A DNA stretch of 64,000 bases from Clostridium_AI sp964409685. GTDB lineage: Bacteria; Bacillota; Clostridia; Lachnospirales; Lachnospiraceae. The stretch spans positions 62,001-126,000 of the forward strand of contig CAYPEJ010000007.1 of NCBI GenBank assembly GCA_964409685.1, written 5' to 3'. How positions within the stretch are numbered: the stretch's first letter is position 1; every line of letters starts with the position of its first letter. The translations under genes were made by a program, and so were the position numbers. This document shows positions 18,901-26,947 of this stretch, piece after piece. The notes under the pieces were generated by a model that was not told the origin of the DNA, searched no databases, and saw only the letters and a program-made list of their open reading frames with translations.

Positions 18901-21900
18901 TCTTTCTCCGATTCACTAACCAAGGAGATTTCCCCAATCTTCTTCGTATCATCATATAGAACATTTTCAAAGAACACATTCCAATGCATTTGCAAATAGT
19001 CAATGGTACTCTCTGCAAATAAATCTTTTCGATATTCCCAAGTAATCCATAGCTCTCCATTCACTTCTCGTACATCCACTGATAAATCAAATTGTGCCGA
19101 CTGACTTTCCTGCTGTATAAAGTCCAGTTTAATATCACCGATATTTGCTTGTGGTGCTTCCTCATTCTGCAACACAAACATAATGTCAAATAAAGGATTT
19201 CTTGTAGCATCCCAGTTAATATGCAACTCTTCCACTAAATCATCAAATGGATAGTCTTGACAGTCTAAAGCTTTTATATAATCGTCTTTTACCTCTTGTA
19301 AAAAATCACGATAAGATTTGTCCTGTAAAGGATATTCTCTCAAAGCAAGAGTATTGACAAACATTCCTAACATATCTTGGGTTTCTGCTCTCGTTCTCCC
19401 CGCAACAGGTGTGCCAATTACGATATCTTCCTGCCTCGTATATTTAGAAATTACACACATCAACGAACTTAATAAGAAAGAGAACAACGTATGTCCCGAA
19501 GTCAAACAATAGTTATTGATACGATTTGCTAAAATGCTATCCACATGATACGTCTTACTACTTCCCTCCGTACTTTTATTTTGCTGTCTTGCATAATCCA
19601 ATGGCATATCCAAAACAGGAACCTCGCCCTCAAAACGCTCCAACCAATACTCTTTCTGCGTTTGAATTTTCTTCATACCATCCTGATGCAACCATTCACT
19701 ATAATCCTTATACTGCATTTTCACATCAAATACTTCAATTCCACTATATAAACAACTTAACTCCTTAAAAAATAGGAAAATAGAAGTCCCATCTGAAATA
19801 ATATGATGAATATCAAAAAGTAGATAAATATCCCCTCTATTTTTCACAATTTTAGTACGGAATAACGGTGCCATCTGCAAACAAAATGGTTTCACAAATT
19901 GCTTAGCTAACTCCTTAAACTCCAAATCTGTCTCTTCATATTTAAATTCAATCAATGCCTCCTCATGCACCTTCTGTATATAAGCTCCATTTTCACTATG
20001 AAATGTCGTTCTCATAATCTCATGACGCTTTGTAATTTCACGAATTGCCCATTCAAACTTCTCCACATCTGGCATACGATCTAACTTACAAAATACTGGA
20101 ATATTATACGCCAAACTATCAGTTTTCTCCTGATAAATCATAAAAATTCTTCTTTGCAAAGCTGACATTTTATAACAATCCTTTTGTTCTGCATGTTCCA
20201 TATTTAGATATTCCGATGGTGCAAGCATTTCTAAAAATTCCGCTAACTCTAACACAGTTGGATGCTCGAAAATATCATTAATAGCTATTTTAATATGTAA
20301 ATTTTCTTCAATTTCATTTGCCACACGCCTTGCGAGAAGACTATTTCCACCAATTTCAAAGAACTTATCCGAAACCAAAATATGCTCTAACTGCAACTCT
20401 GCCTTAAAAATATCCGCTACCTTCTTCTCCATCTCTGTTTTTGGTTCACGATTTTCAATCGCTGGAGGATTAATATATTCACTCATTCTTATGTCATTTC
20501 GCATCAGTTTTTTCATTCGATTACGCTCAAACGGCACTTTACGAATCAAAAATGTCTGAATCTTTTTATACACTGGCAATTGTCGATTCACATTATTGAT
20601 ACAAGACTTCGTATGTGCCCATAATACCTCAACGCTGTATTCTTCCCAATTCTTTATATATAATTCTGCTGCAATAACACCATTCCATTCATATACAATA
20701 CCTTCTGTAATAAATTCCTCATGACTGATTAAGGTTTCTAACTCCTCTGGAGATACATTTTCACCATTAGAAAGAATAATTAAATTCTTCTTGCGTCCAG
20801 TAATAAATAAAAATCCCTCTTCATCCAAATAACCTAAGTCACCAGTTTTTAGCCACCCATCTTCTAAAACTTCTTTTGTACTTGCTTCGTCTTTGTAGTA
20901 TCCTTTCATAACACACTTACTGCGAGTCCAAATTTCCCCATCCACAATTTTCACTTCTACCCCTGGTAATGGTTTTCCTACAGATCCCATTTTAAAATTA
21001 TTATAGTTATTACTTGAAATAGATGGTGATGCTTCCGTCATACCATATCCTTCACTAATTACAATTCCCCAATCCCAAAATGCCTTAATGTACTTCGGAT
21101 TCAATTTTGCAGAACCACAACTCATCCCATATAGACGACCACCTGTCACATGTCTCAAAATCTTACTTTTCAGCACATTCGGATTCTCATTTGCAATTTT
21201 CATAACTTCATTATAAATCTGCTCCACTAAAACAGGAATGATTGTCATCGTACAAGGTTTAATTCTCTTCATATCCTCCATTAACGTAGAAATATTGGTA
21301 TTAAAATAAATCGCAATGGCTTCTTGCATAAGTGTCGTTACAAATACAAGAAACATGGCATGATGAATCGGTAAAATTGCGATTGATGTATTACCATGAG
21401 TTAGTGCAACTTCATCTGCTCCATAGTTTTCTGCACTTGCACATGCATTGGCACAAATATTTTCATTGGTTAGGACAACAGCCTTACTGCTTCCTGTTGT
21501 TCCAGATGTGAATAAGATAATTGCATCTTGGTCTGGACTTTGTGGTAGAAGTTCCACGCTTGCATTACAGGATTGGCTTAAGATTTCTTGAATAGAAATG
21601 ATCGTTCGAATGGATTGTGACGTATGTAAAACGTCAATTGCCTTATCTTTGAATTCTTCATCGTAAAGTAAAACGTCGGCATCTGTCTTTGTGAAATACT
21701 CTTCTAATATATCACATGAGTAATTATGATCTGGTATTACCGCAGTATTAGTAGAAACAATCGTACTAAAGAGTGCAATTAAACCAGTATATGATGTTTT
21801 TACTAATAGCGCGATATGTTTTCCCGTAACCCCTTGTTGTATCAGTACCTTACTGGCATGATAACAGTCATTCTGAAAATTCGTATAGGTTTTGTGTTCG

Positions 21901-21995
21901 TATTCCTTGCCATTTTTGAAAATGAAAGCTTCACGGTCACAATAGTTGTTACAAACTTTATCAATTAGTTCTTTTATTGTATATACATATGACAT
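15960..21995 (-). CDS. Nonribosomal peptide synthetase: acyl-ligase/PCP - C-A-PCP - atypical C-terminal domain
   Basis: 2011 residues. Domain order: (1) AMP-forming ligase, 1-500, with LFTSGTTGSSKAVV near 161 and TGDLGYLDEEGFLFITGRKK, closer to acyl-CoA synthetases than to amino-acid A domains; (2) carrier protein, Ser near 551 (FFEIGGNSLLARRV); (3) condensation domain with HHIISDG near 730; (4) amino-acid A domain with YTSGTTGQPKGV near 1213; (5) carrier protein, Ser near 1588 (DLGGHSLSAI); (6) about 1650-2011, no thioesterase, reductase or terminal C domain, but a region with HTPHDMLIYGYHKKKE that recalls BtrH/C39-like papain folds. The predicted product is an N-acylated amino acid or its transfer product. 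No MbtH, transporter or phosphopantetheinyl transferase is nearby. By-eye A-domain code D-Q-C-P-I-A-S-V-N has no clear match. Confidence 0.85.
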   Translation of the reverse strand: MSYVYTIKELIDKVCNNYCDREAFIFKNGKEYEHKTYTNFQNDCYHASKVLIQQGVTGKHIALLVKTSYTGLIALFSTIVSTNTAVIPDHNYSCDILEEYFTKTDADVLLYDEEFKDKAIDVLHTSQSIRTIISIQEILSQSCNASVELLPQSPDQDAIILFTSGTTGSSKAVVLTNENICANACASAENYGADEVALTHGNTSIAILPIHHAMFLVFVTTLMQEAIAIYFNTNISTLMEDMKRIKPCTMTIIPVLVEQIYNEVMKIANENPNVLKSKILRHVTGGRLYGMSCGSAKLNPKYIKAFWDWGIVISEGYGMTEASPSISSNNYNNFKMGSVGKPLPGVEVKIVDGEIWTRSKCVMKGYYKDEASTKEVLEDGWLKTGDLGYLDEEGFLFITGRKKNLIILSNGENVSPEELETLISHEEFITEGIVYEWNGVIAAELYIKNWEEYSVEVLWAHTKSCINNVNRQLPVYKKIQTFLIRKVPFERNRMKKLMRNDIRMSEYINPPAIENREPKTEMEKKVADIFKAELQLEHILVSDKFFEIGGNSLLARRVANEIEENLHIKIAINDIFEHPTVLELAEFLEMLAPSEYLNMEHAEQKDCYKMSALQRRIFMIYQEKTDSLAYNIPVFCKLDRMPDVEKFEWAIREITKRHEIMRTTFHSENGAYIQKVHEEALIEFKYEETDLEFKELAKQFVKPFCLQMAPLFRTKIVKNRGDIYLLFDIHHIISDGTSIFLFFKELSCLYSGIEVFDVKMQYKDYSEWLHQDGMKKIQTQKEYWLERFEGEVPVLDMPLDYARQQNKSTEGSSKTYHVDSILANRINNYCLTSGHTLFSFLLSSLMCVISKYTRQEDIVIGTPVAGRTRAETQDMLGMFVNTLALREYPLQDKSYRDFLQEVKDDYIKALDCQDYPFDDLVEELHINWDATRNPLFDIMFVLQNEEAPQANIGDIKLDFIQQESQSAQFDLSVDVREVNGELWITWEYRKDLFAESTIDYLQMHWNVFFENVLYDDTKKIGEISLVSESEKEKLLETFSGELEKEIPVDTIVALFEQQVEKNPEAKAVVYRDTSLTYKELNERANQVANRLKHMGIKTGDFVVLIAEKSLEMLIAIYGILKSGGCYVPMDPAYPKDRLCYMLEDCNPKVIVAYYSDKENEAYHDSLFILEEYRSAEKKAEVLDLSYAELQEESIEDVVSCIGGNDLAYVIYTSGTTGQPKGVLIEHKGLVNLSVSFNQAYQMRTEDRILQFASFCFDQSVCDIFSVLPTQSAVCMIPEEIRREPDKLVEYIKDTKVTILPLTPSYINLLEPSSMPTVRLIDAGGEVANLEVLKHWVRVGKEAINSYGPTEVTVNSSYCYIREDTKVLTIGKPLDNINIFIMNGKNLCGIGVPGELCITGVGLARGYLNKQDLTDEKFTTNPYGESRMYRTGDLARWLPDGTIDFLGRIDDQVKIRGYRVELGEISNTLLSLPEIKDAAVIAFGEGQDKELCAYYVSESELDIGILRSELGRHLISYMIPNYFVHMEQLPLTSSGKINRKALPKPDESTRFKTEYIAPRNDAEKIICKIFANLFHMNRVSVIDSFFDLGGHSLSAIAIEGEMKEHFPEYQLRDIFTYTTAEKLAEFLTGEKVSDVVVKEVSESDEINESDEVRNDASFPTTYPEDAHVLPIKYPSITSLTFHAHLLSILETEDKTKEWLYSNYIQIFCNKKICTNYYADFYFPMIDIVRPAENCPWIRHQRISVETLEHQKIDILDFICNQIDLNYYVNITVDFYYVKESQAYHWEHTPHDMLIYGYHKKKEIFYCTDFVFHESGRYANAEVTFSEFKKAYEEVDNKGIFNYMKGQILLYQLKDKEDVKFNFNVKNIRNSLFNYYQSKLPEYWDMFQDFEKPEIAVGMDVYQELIDYVEYSRTNSDENMDIREYYIMQDHKKMMQKRLDYLCKNDILRRENYQKLEKSNQIVLEYMNQVVMLIIKYNYEKESSILDEIINLLIRAREIESKAFTTFLDEVKY

Positions 21996-22028
21996 TTTGT
22001 GTCCCCCTTAGAATATCTTAATGAAATT

Positions 22029-22088
22029 ATTATGTTATAATAACTTAGTAAAAACAACCATCTTTTACTATATTTATTATAACATAAT
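22029..22088. promoter_or_regulatory. Long inverted repeat upstream of the NRPS
   Basis: A perfect 15-bp inverted repeat (22029-22043 with 22074-22088) encloses a second 7-bp pair, AGTAAAA/TTTTACT (22047-22053 with 22063-22069). It lies 34-93 bases upstream of the NRPS start, around a possible promoter (TTGTTT and CATAAT, 17 apart, minus strand). It could be an operator or an RNA hairpin. Confidence 0.5.
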
Positions 22089-22192
22089 TTGTAGGGGAAT
22101 GATGCAGAGAAACTCTTTCTTAAATGAAGTTTTATTTTAGTTGATGAGTAAATAAATTTCGCAATTACCTAGTATTACTTTTTAAATATTTT

Positions 22193-22963
22193 TTAGTCTT
22201 GTATGCGGTACATTCTTTTTGCATTTTCACGTGTAACAGATACAACTTCTTCATAGGAAATGCCTTTGATTCTTGCAATTTCTTCTGCTACATATACTAA
22301 ATTCAGAGAACTATTTCGTTCACCCCTGTGTGGCACTGGTGCCATATAAGGACAGTCAGTCTCTAATAAAATGCGATCTAATGGTGTATCTTCTACCACC
22401 TCTTTTAGTTTTTTTCCGTTCTTAAATGTAACAACTCCACCGACACCAATGTAAAATCCCATTTTTACGAATTCCCTAGCGATTTCAACTGGATAGGAAA
22501 AGCAGTGGATAACACCACCGATTTCTTCTGCCTTGTGTTCTTTCATAATGTCTAGTGTATCTTTTGCGGCATCACGACTGTGAATTATAACTGGAAGTTT
22601 TACTTCTCTTGCTAGTTCTAGTTGACGTTTGAACCATTTTTTTTGAACTTCTGGTTCTGGCTCGTTCCAGTAGTAGTCTAGACCGATTTCACCTACTGCA
22701 ACGATTTTTGGTAATTGGCATAGTTCTTTAAAATGTTCTATGTCGGACTCTTGTAATTGGGCACATTCTTCTGGATGTACACCTACTGTTCCATAGATAA
22801 AATCGTATTCTTTTGTTAATGCTATCGTTTTATCTACTGTTGATAAACTAGAAGCAACATTTACTACATAACCAATCCCTTTCTCTTGAAAGGATTCTAA
22901 CAGTTCTTTTCTATCTTCATTAAATCTCTCATCTTCATAATGAGCGTGACTTTCAAATATCAT
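22193..22963 (-). CDS. tatD: TatD family metal-dependent hydrolase (DNase)
   Basis: 256 residues, normal size. TIM-barrel amidohydrolase motifs: SHAHYEDERF (metal HxH) at the N terminus, GEIGLDYYW, HCFSYPVEIA, and LLETDCPYMAP with the last metal Asp. TatD proteins are 3'-5' exonucleases acting on DNA or RNA in repair and turnover. It is normally directly behind metG in clostridia; here the two are separated by two carbohydrate genes. Confidence 0.93.
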   Translation of the reverse strand: MIFESHAHYEDERFNEDRKELLESFQEKGIGYVVNVASSLSTVDKTIALTKEYDFIYGTVGVHPEECAQLQESDIEHFKELCQLPKIVAVGEIGLDYYWNEPEPEVQKKWFKRQLELAREVKLPVIIHSRDAAKDTLDIMKEHKAEEIGGVIHCFSYPVEIAREFVKMGFYIGVGGVVTFKNGKKLKEVVEDTPLDRILLETDCPYMAPVPHRGERNSSLNLVYVAEEIARIKGISYEEVVSVTRENAKRMYRIQD

Positions 22964-23111
22964 ATTTTAACCGTAACCTCTTTCGTTTTCATTCAATATT
23001 CTCTATTTTAGCAAAAATGCCCTCAGACTAAAAGGCTTTTTTCGAGTTTTGCTTGCATATTCTTTATTTTGCTCTAAAATTAACATATCAAACATTTTAG
23101 GAGGAGAAATT

Positions 23112-25232
23112 GTGGAAAACAAAATGATTCAGATTTATGAATGTGGATTACATCTTGTCTTTGAGATTAATCAAGAAAATGAATTGAAATTTCTTCATTT
23201 TTCTGCTATGCCTTTTGACCCTTCTACCATTTTAAATGAAGAACAAAAGGTCGGATTTCGCTTAGTGGAAATTAATTTATCTGGTTTTGATCGTCCACTA
23301 GAACGTCACGGAACGAAATATATTGTGACTGCGCCTGGTTATGCGTTGAAATATCATAGTCACAAGGATTATCGCAATGAACATGGGCGAAAGTTAGAAT
23401 TTACTACATATGATGTGGTTACAAATGTTTATGTTGTTAGTCATTTTCAATTTTATGATGGTATCTCTGTAGTTCGCAGCTGGAGCGAGGTTATCAATAA
23501 AGGAAATGAAATGCAAACGTTAGAGTACATATCCTCTTTTAATTTAAATGGAATTCAAAAAGAGGGACTTCTTCACCAAGATGATACATTTAAGCTTTTT
23601 GTGCCTCATAACTCTTGGCAACGTGAGATGCAATGGCAATCGTATACGTTAGAAGATCTCGGTATGAAGCAAGCTATGATGACTTGTGATCAGCGTTCTT
23701 CTAAGGCTATTGGATTTACGAATACGGGAAATTGGTCGGCGAAATCCTATCTTCCTATGGGCTTCCTTGAAAATACGGAGACAAGTTCGAACCTTTTCTG
23801 GCAGATTGAACATAATGGTTCTTGGCATTGGGAAATCAGCGACCAAACAGGACATCTTTATCTACAACTTAGTGGACCTACAGAGATTGAGTCTCACTGG
23901 TTTAAGAATCTTCAGCCAGGGGATTGTTTTGTATCTGTTCCTGTTGCTGTTGGATCTACGGTTGGTTCGTTTGATACTGCTATGGGTGAACTTACGAAAT
24001 ATCGCCGTGCAATTCGTCGACCAAATAAGGATAATGAAGGGCTAGGAATTATTTTTAATGATTACATGAACTGTCTATGGGCTTATCCGACAACAGAAAA
24101 GGAATTACCGCTAATTGATGCTGCAAAAGAAGCTGGTTGTGAATATTATTGTATTGACGCTGGTTGGTATGCGGACGGCTTTTGGTGGGATGCTGTTGGG
24201 GAATGGCTCCCTAGTAAGAAACGTTTTCCTGGTGGATTCAAGGAAGTAATTGATTATATTCGTAGTAAGGACATGATTCCAGGGGTATGGCTTGAACTTG
24301 AAGTCATGGGGATAAATTGTCCAAAAGCATCTACTGTTCCAAATGATTGGTTCTTTATGAGACATGGCAAAAAGGTTTATGATAGAAGTCGTTATCAGTT
24401 AGATTTCCGTAATCCTGACGTTATTGCATTTGCAAACGAGGTAATTGACCGACTCGTATTAGAATATGGTGTTGGCTATATTAAGATGGATTACAATATT
24501 GAGCCTGGGATTGGTACAGAAATCAATGCGGACAGTTTTGGTGATGGATTACTTGGACATGAACGTGCGTATCTACAATGGTTAGACGATGTGTTTAAAC
24601 GCTATCCTGACTTAATTATTGAAAATTGTTCTTCTGGTGGCTTACGAATTGATTATGCGTTACTAAGCCGTTATAGTATTCAGTCTACAAGTGATCAAGA
24701 TGATTACCGCCAGTATGCAACTATCGCTGCCAATGCACCTGCTGCACTTACTCCTGAACAAGCTGCCATCTGGTCCTATCCATTAACGGATGGTGATAGA
24801 GAAGAAGTTGTGTTTAACATGGTAAATGCTCTGTTACTTCGAATTCACCAAAGCGGACATTTAGCACAAATTAGCCCCGAGAGAAAGGAACTTGTAAAGG
24901 AAGGATTGGATTATTATAAGACAATTCGAAATGATTTGAAAGAAGCGTTGCCATTCTGGCCTCTTGGACTTTCTACTTTTGGTGATCCTTGGGTAAGTCT
25001 TGGAATGAAAACACGAAATAAGACGTTTGTTGCCGTTTGGCGACGAGAAGGAAGTAAGAAAAACTGTATTCTTCCACTAGAGCATCTAAAAGGAAGAGAA
25101 GATATCCACATTAAAGTTGGTTATCCACAGTATGAAGATTGTAAGTATCATTGGAATGCTGGTTCTGGATTGTTGAGCGTGGAACTTCCAGTAGTGAATT
25201 GTGCTAGACTGTTTGAGATTATCACCTCTTAG
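23112..25232 (+). CDS. Alpha-galactosidase, glycoside hydrolase family 36
   Basis: 706 residues, no signal peptide, so it acts on imported oligosaccharides such as raffinose or galactosyl-manno-oligosaccharides. An N-terminal beta-sandwich (1-300) is followed by the catalytic barrel. The nucleophile Asp lies in YIKMDYN and the acid/base Asp in STSDQDDY; the substrate loop ENCSSGGLRIDYA is the GH36/GH31 clan-D signature. The start is GTG at 23112, five bases behind an AGGAGGAG site; an ATG 21 codons upstream lacks one. Opposite strand to its neighbours tatD and pectate lyase. Galactose side chains on mannan link it by function to the mannan operon at the right end. Confidence 0.9.
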   Translation: MENKMIQIYECGLHLVFEINQENELKFLHFSAMPFDPSTILNEEQKVGFRLVEINLSGFDRPLERHGTKYIVTAPGYALKYHSHKDYRNEHGRKLEFTTYDVVTNVYVVSHFQFYDGISVVRSWSEVINKGNEMQTLEYISSFNLNGIQKEGLLHQDDTFKLFVPHNSWQREMQWQSYTLEDLGMKQAMMTCDQRSSKAIGFTNTGNWSAKSYLPMGFLENTETSSNLFWQIEHNGSWHWEISDQTGHLYLQLSGPTEIESHWFKNLQPGDCFVSVPVAVGSTVGSFDTAMGELTKYRRAIRRPNKDNEGLGIIFNDYMNCLWAYPTTEKELPLIDAAKEAGCEYYCIDAGWYADGFWWDAVGEWLPSKKRFPGGFKEVIDYIRSKDMIPGVWLELEVMGINCPKASTVPNDWFFMRHGKKVYDRSRYQLDFRNPDVIAFANEVIDRLVLEYGVGYIKMDYNIEPGIGTEINADSFGDGLLGHERAYLQWLDDVFKRYPDLIIENCSSGGLRIDYALLSRYSIQSTSDQDDYRQYATIAANAPAALTPEQAAIWSYPLTDGDREEVVFNMVNALLLRIHQSGHLAQISPERKELVKEGLDYYKTIRNDLKEALPFWPLGLSTFGDPWVSLGMKTRNKTFVAVWRREGSKKNCILPLEHLKGREDIHIKVGYPQYEDCKYHWNAGSGLLSVELPVVNCARLFEIITS

Positions 25233-25254
25233 ATTATTATTACCTATAAACGCT

Positions 25255-25287
25255 AAATGCCGAGTAATTCATTTTTACTCGGCATTT
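25255..25287 (+). terminator. Terminator-like hairpin after the alpha-galactosidase
   Basis: A 13-bp perfect stem, AAATGCCGAGTAA / TTACTCGGCATTT, with a weak T tail; possibly bidirectional with the pectate lyase gene. Confidence 0.6.
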
Positions 25288-25329
25288 CAACTATATTATG
25301 ATTGTTTCTATTTATAATTATTTCTATCC

Positions 25330-26733
25330 TTAGCAATTATAAGACATATAATATAAGTTAATACTATCTTTCTTTGTAATGGTATGACTTCCTGCACTTA
25401 AACTTGCTTCTAAAATACCATTACTAACTGTATATTCTTTACCATCAATTTTAATCTTCTTATTACAATCAGAATTGAATACTAATACTAATTTTCCTGA
25501 CTTATCAGCAGTAAATGTAATTTTTGTGCTGCTTTCCATTTTTAAGCAGGTCTTTAGAGTCAATCCATTATATGTAACCGTTCCTTTGGAAGTAGATAGA
25601 TTACCTGTGATTGTATAAAAGTCACTTGTCATTCCGCTTGCTGTAAAGTTTTGAACCATTGATGAACTTGTTGATGGTGTCGTACTTGGTGAAGGACTTG
25701 GAGATGGACTTACACTTGGGCTTGGTGATGGAGAAGGTGTCACTGTTGTACCACTAACTGTAATGTTAATAATAGAGGAGCCCCATGTTCCATACCATGA
25801 ATATCCTGTTCTTCTTTCTTGATCAATATCACTTAATTGATATTTTACAACGCCATCACGACCAACAAATATTGGCTTATTTGTTCCAATCTCATAAAAA
25901 CGTGCCCAATATTTCTTAGTGGAAGAAGAATCTTTTTGTACTACTGTATCATCACTTGTTTTTACAATTTTAATACCTGTAATTGCAGTTTCTTTGAACC
26001 AATCAACTCCTGCCTTGATTGCTGCATTAATCTCTGCTGTCTTTGTTCTTGTATTTAAGAAATTAATAATATTAGCACTTTCTCCTGCACATAAAGAAGC
26101 AACTTCATAAGCACGCGCAGATGTTGGTGCTAATGTACTTTTATCATGTTGCTGTCCCCATACGGTTAATTTCCCATTTACTTTTACTTGACAATTTAAT
26201 AGACATTGTACCCCTTTATCTACTGCAGTTTTACATTGACTTGCTAAAGATGAACTTACAAATGAGAAGTCTCCCTTCTTATTGGCAACGTCATCTAATA
26301 ACTTCATAACTGAAATCATTGCATTATCATTAAATGTAATGGCAGCATGATATCCACTTCCATTATAAACTTGTGGCCATCCACCATTGCTATATTGCAT
26401 CTTTAGTAAGAAATTAATTCCTTTAATGGCAGCATTAGAATAAGTAGAATTTTTCGTATCTGCGTATTCTTCCGCTAGTTTGCGAATCTCTGTATATGTA
26501 GCACCGTTATCTATGGTAGATTTTGACCATTCGCCACTTGTTGTAGCATAGTTCTTTTTCCAACCGCCATCGGAATTCTGATTTGCAAGAATTTCATCAA
26601 TAGTAGCTGTCTTTACGCTAGATTCTGCTGCATATACGGTTTTTTCTGTTATAAATGAAAAACTAGGTGTGCTTGTAACACACATTGCAACTGCAAGTCC
26701 TAAAGTAAGCGCTTTCAATTTTTTGCTAAACAT
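25330..26733 (-). CDS. Secreted pectate lyase, PL10 family, with C-terminal CBM77-like module
   Basis: 467 residues. A signal peptide (1-35, ending near VYAAE) directs secretion. The catalytic domain (about 40-330) has the PL10 features NQNSDGGWKKNY, GGWPQVYNGSGYHAAITFND and QERRTGYSWYG. A Pro/Ser/Thr linker (PSPSPSPSVSPSPSPS, about 335-358) leads to a C-terminal module of about 105 residues (FYTITGNLSTSKGTVTYNG, LSAGSHTITKKDSINLYYM) that resembles pectin-binding family 77 modules. It cleaves polygalacturonate by beta-elimination outside the cell. A cre-like site lies upstream at 26847-26860. The CBM family is my recognition, not a search result. Confidence 0.87.
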   Translation of the reverse strand: MFSKKLKALTLGLAVAMCVTSTPSFSFITEKTVYAAESSVKTATIDEILANQNSDGGWKKNYATTSGEWSKSTIDNGATYTEIRKLAEEYADTKNSTYSNAAIKGINFLLKMQYSNGGWPQVYNGSGYHAAITFNDNAMISVMKLLDDVANKKGDFSFVSSSLASQCKTAVDKGVQCLLNCQVKVNGKLTVWGQQHDKSTLAPTSARAYEVASLCAGESANIINFLNTRTKTAEINAAIKAGVDWFKETAITGIKIVKTSDDTVVQKDSSSTKKYWARFYEIGTNKPIFVGRDGVVKYQLSDIDQERRTGYSWYGTWGSSIINITVSGTTVTPSPSPSPSVSPSPSPSPSTTPSTSSSMVQNFTASGMTSDFYTITGNLSTSKGTVTYNGLTLKTCLKMESSTKITFTADKSGKLVLVFNSDCNKKIKIDGKEYTVSNGILEASLSAGSHTITKKDSINLYYMSYNC

Positions 26734-26846
26734 AATAAATACCCCCTAATATGATATATTGGTAACTCAACCCTCTCTTATTATACCAAATTTTATTCAT
26801 ATTTACTGCCTATATTGTATTATATGCTATATTTTGATGCATATCG

Positions 26847-26860
26847 TGTAAGTGTTTACA
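26847..26860. promoter_or_regulatory. Candidate catabolite-responsive element
   Basis: TGTAAGTGTTTACA differs at one position from the CcpA consensus TGWAANCGNTNWCA and is nearly palindromic. It is about 114 bases upstream of the pectate lyase start. Confidence 0.45.
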
Positions 26861-26884
26861 ATAGTTCTTTATTCCTAATTTATA

Positions 26885-26926
26885 AAAAGACAGGAGAAAA
26901 CCACATATAAGCCTCTCCTGTCTTTT
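26885..26926 (-). terminator. Terminator after metG
   Basis: A 12-bp perfect stem, AAAAGACAGGAG / CTCCTGTCTTTT (26885-26896 with 26915-26926), with T-rich flank on the minus strand. Confidence 0.78.
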
Positions 26927-26947
26927 GTATAAAAATAAATTATTTTC

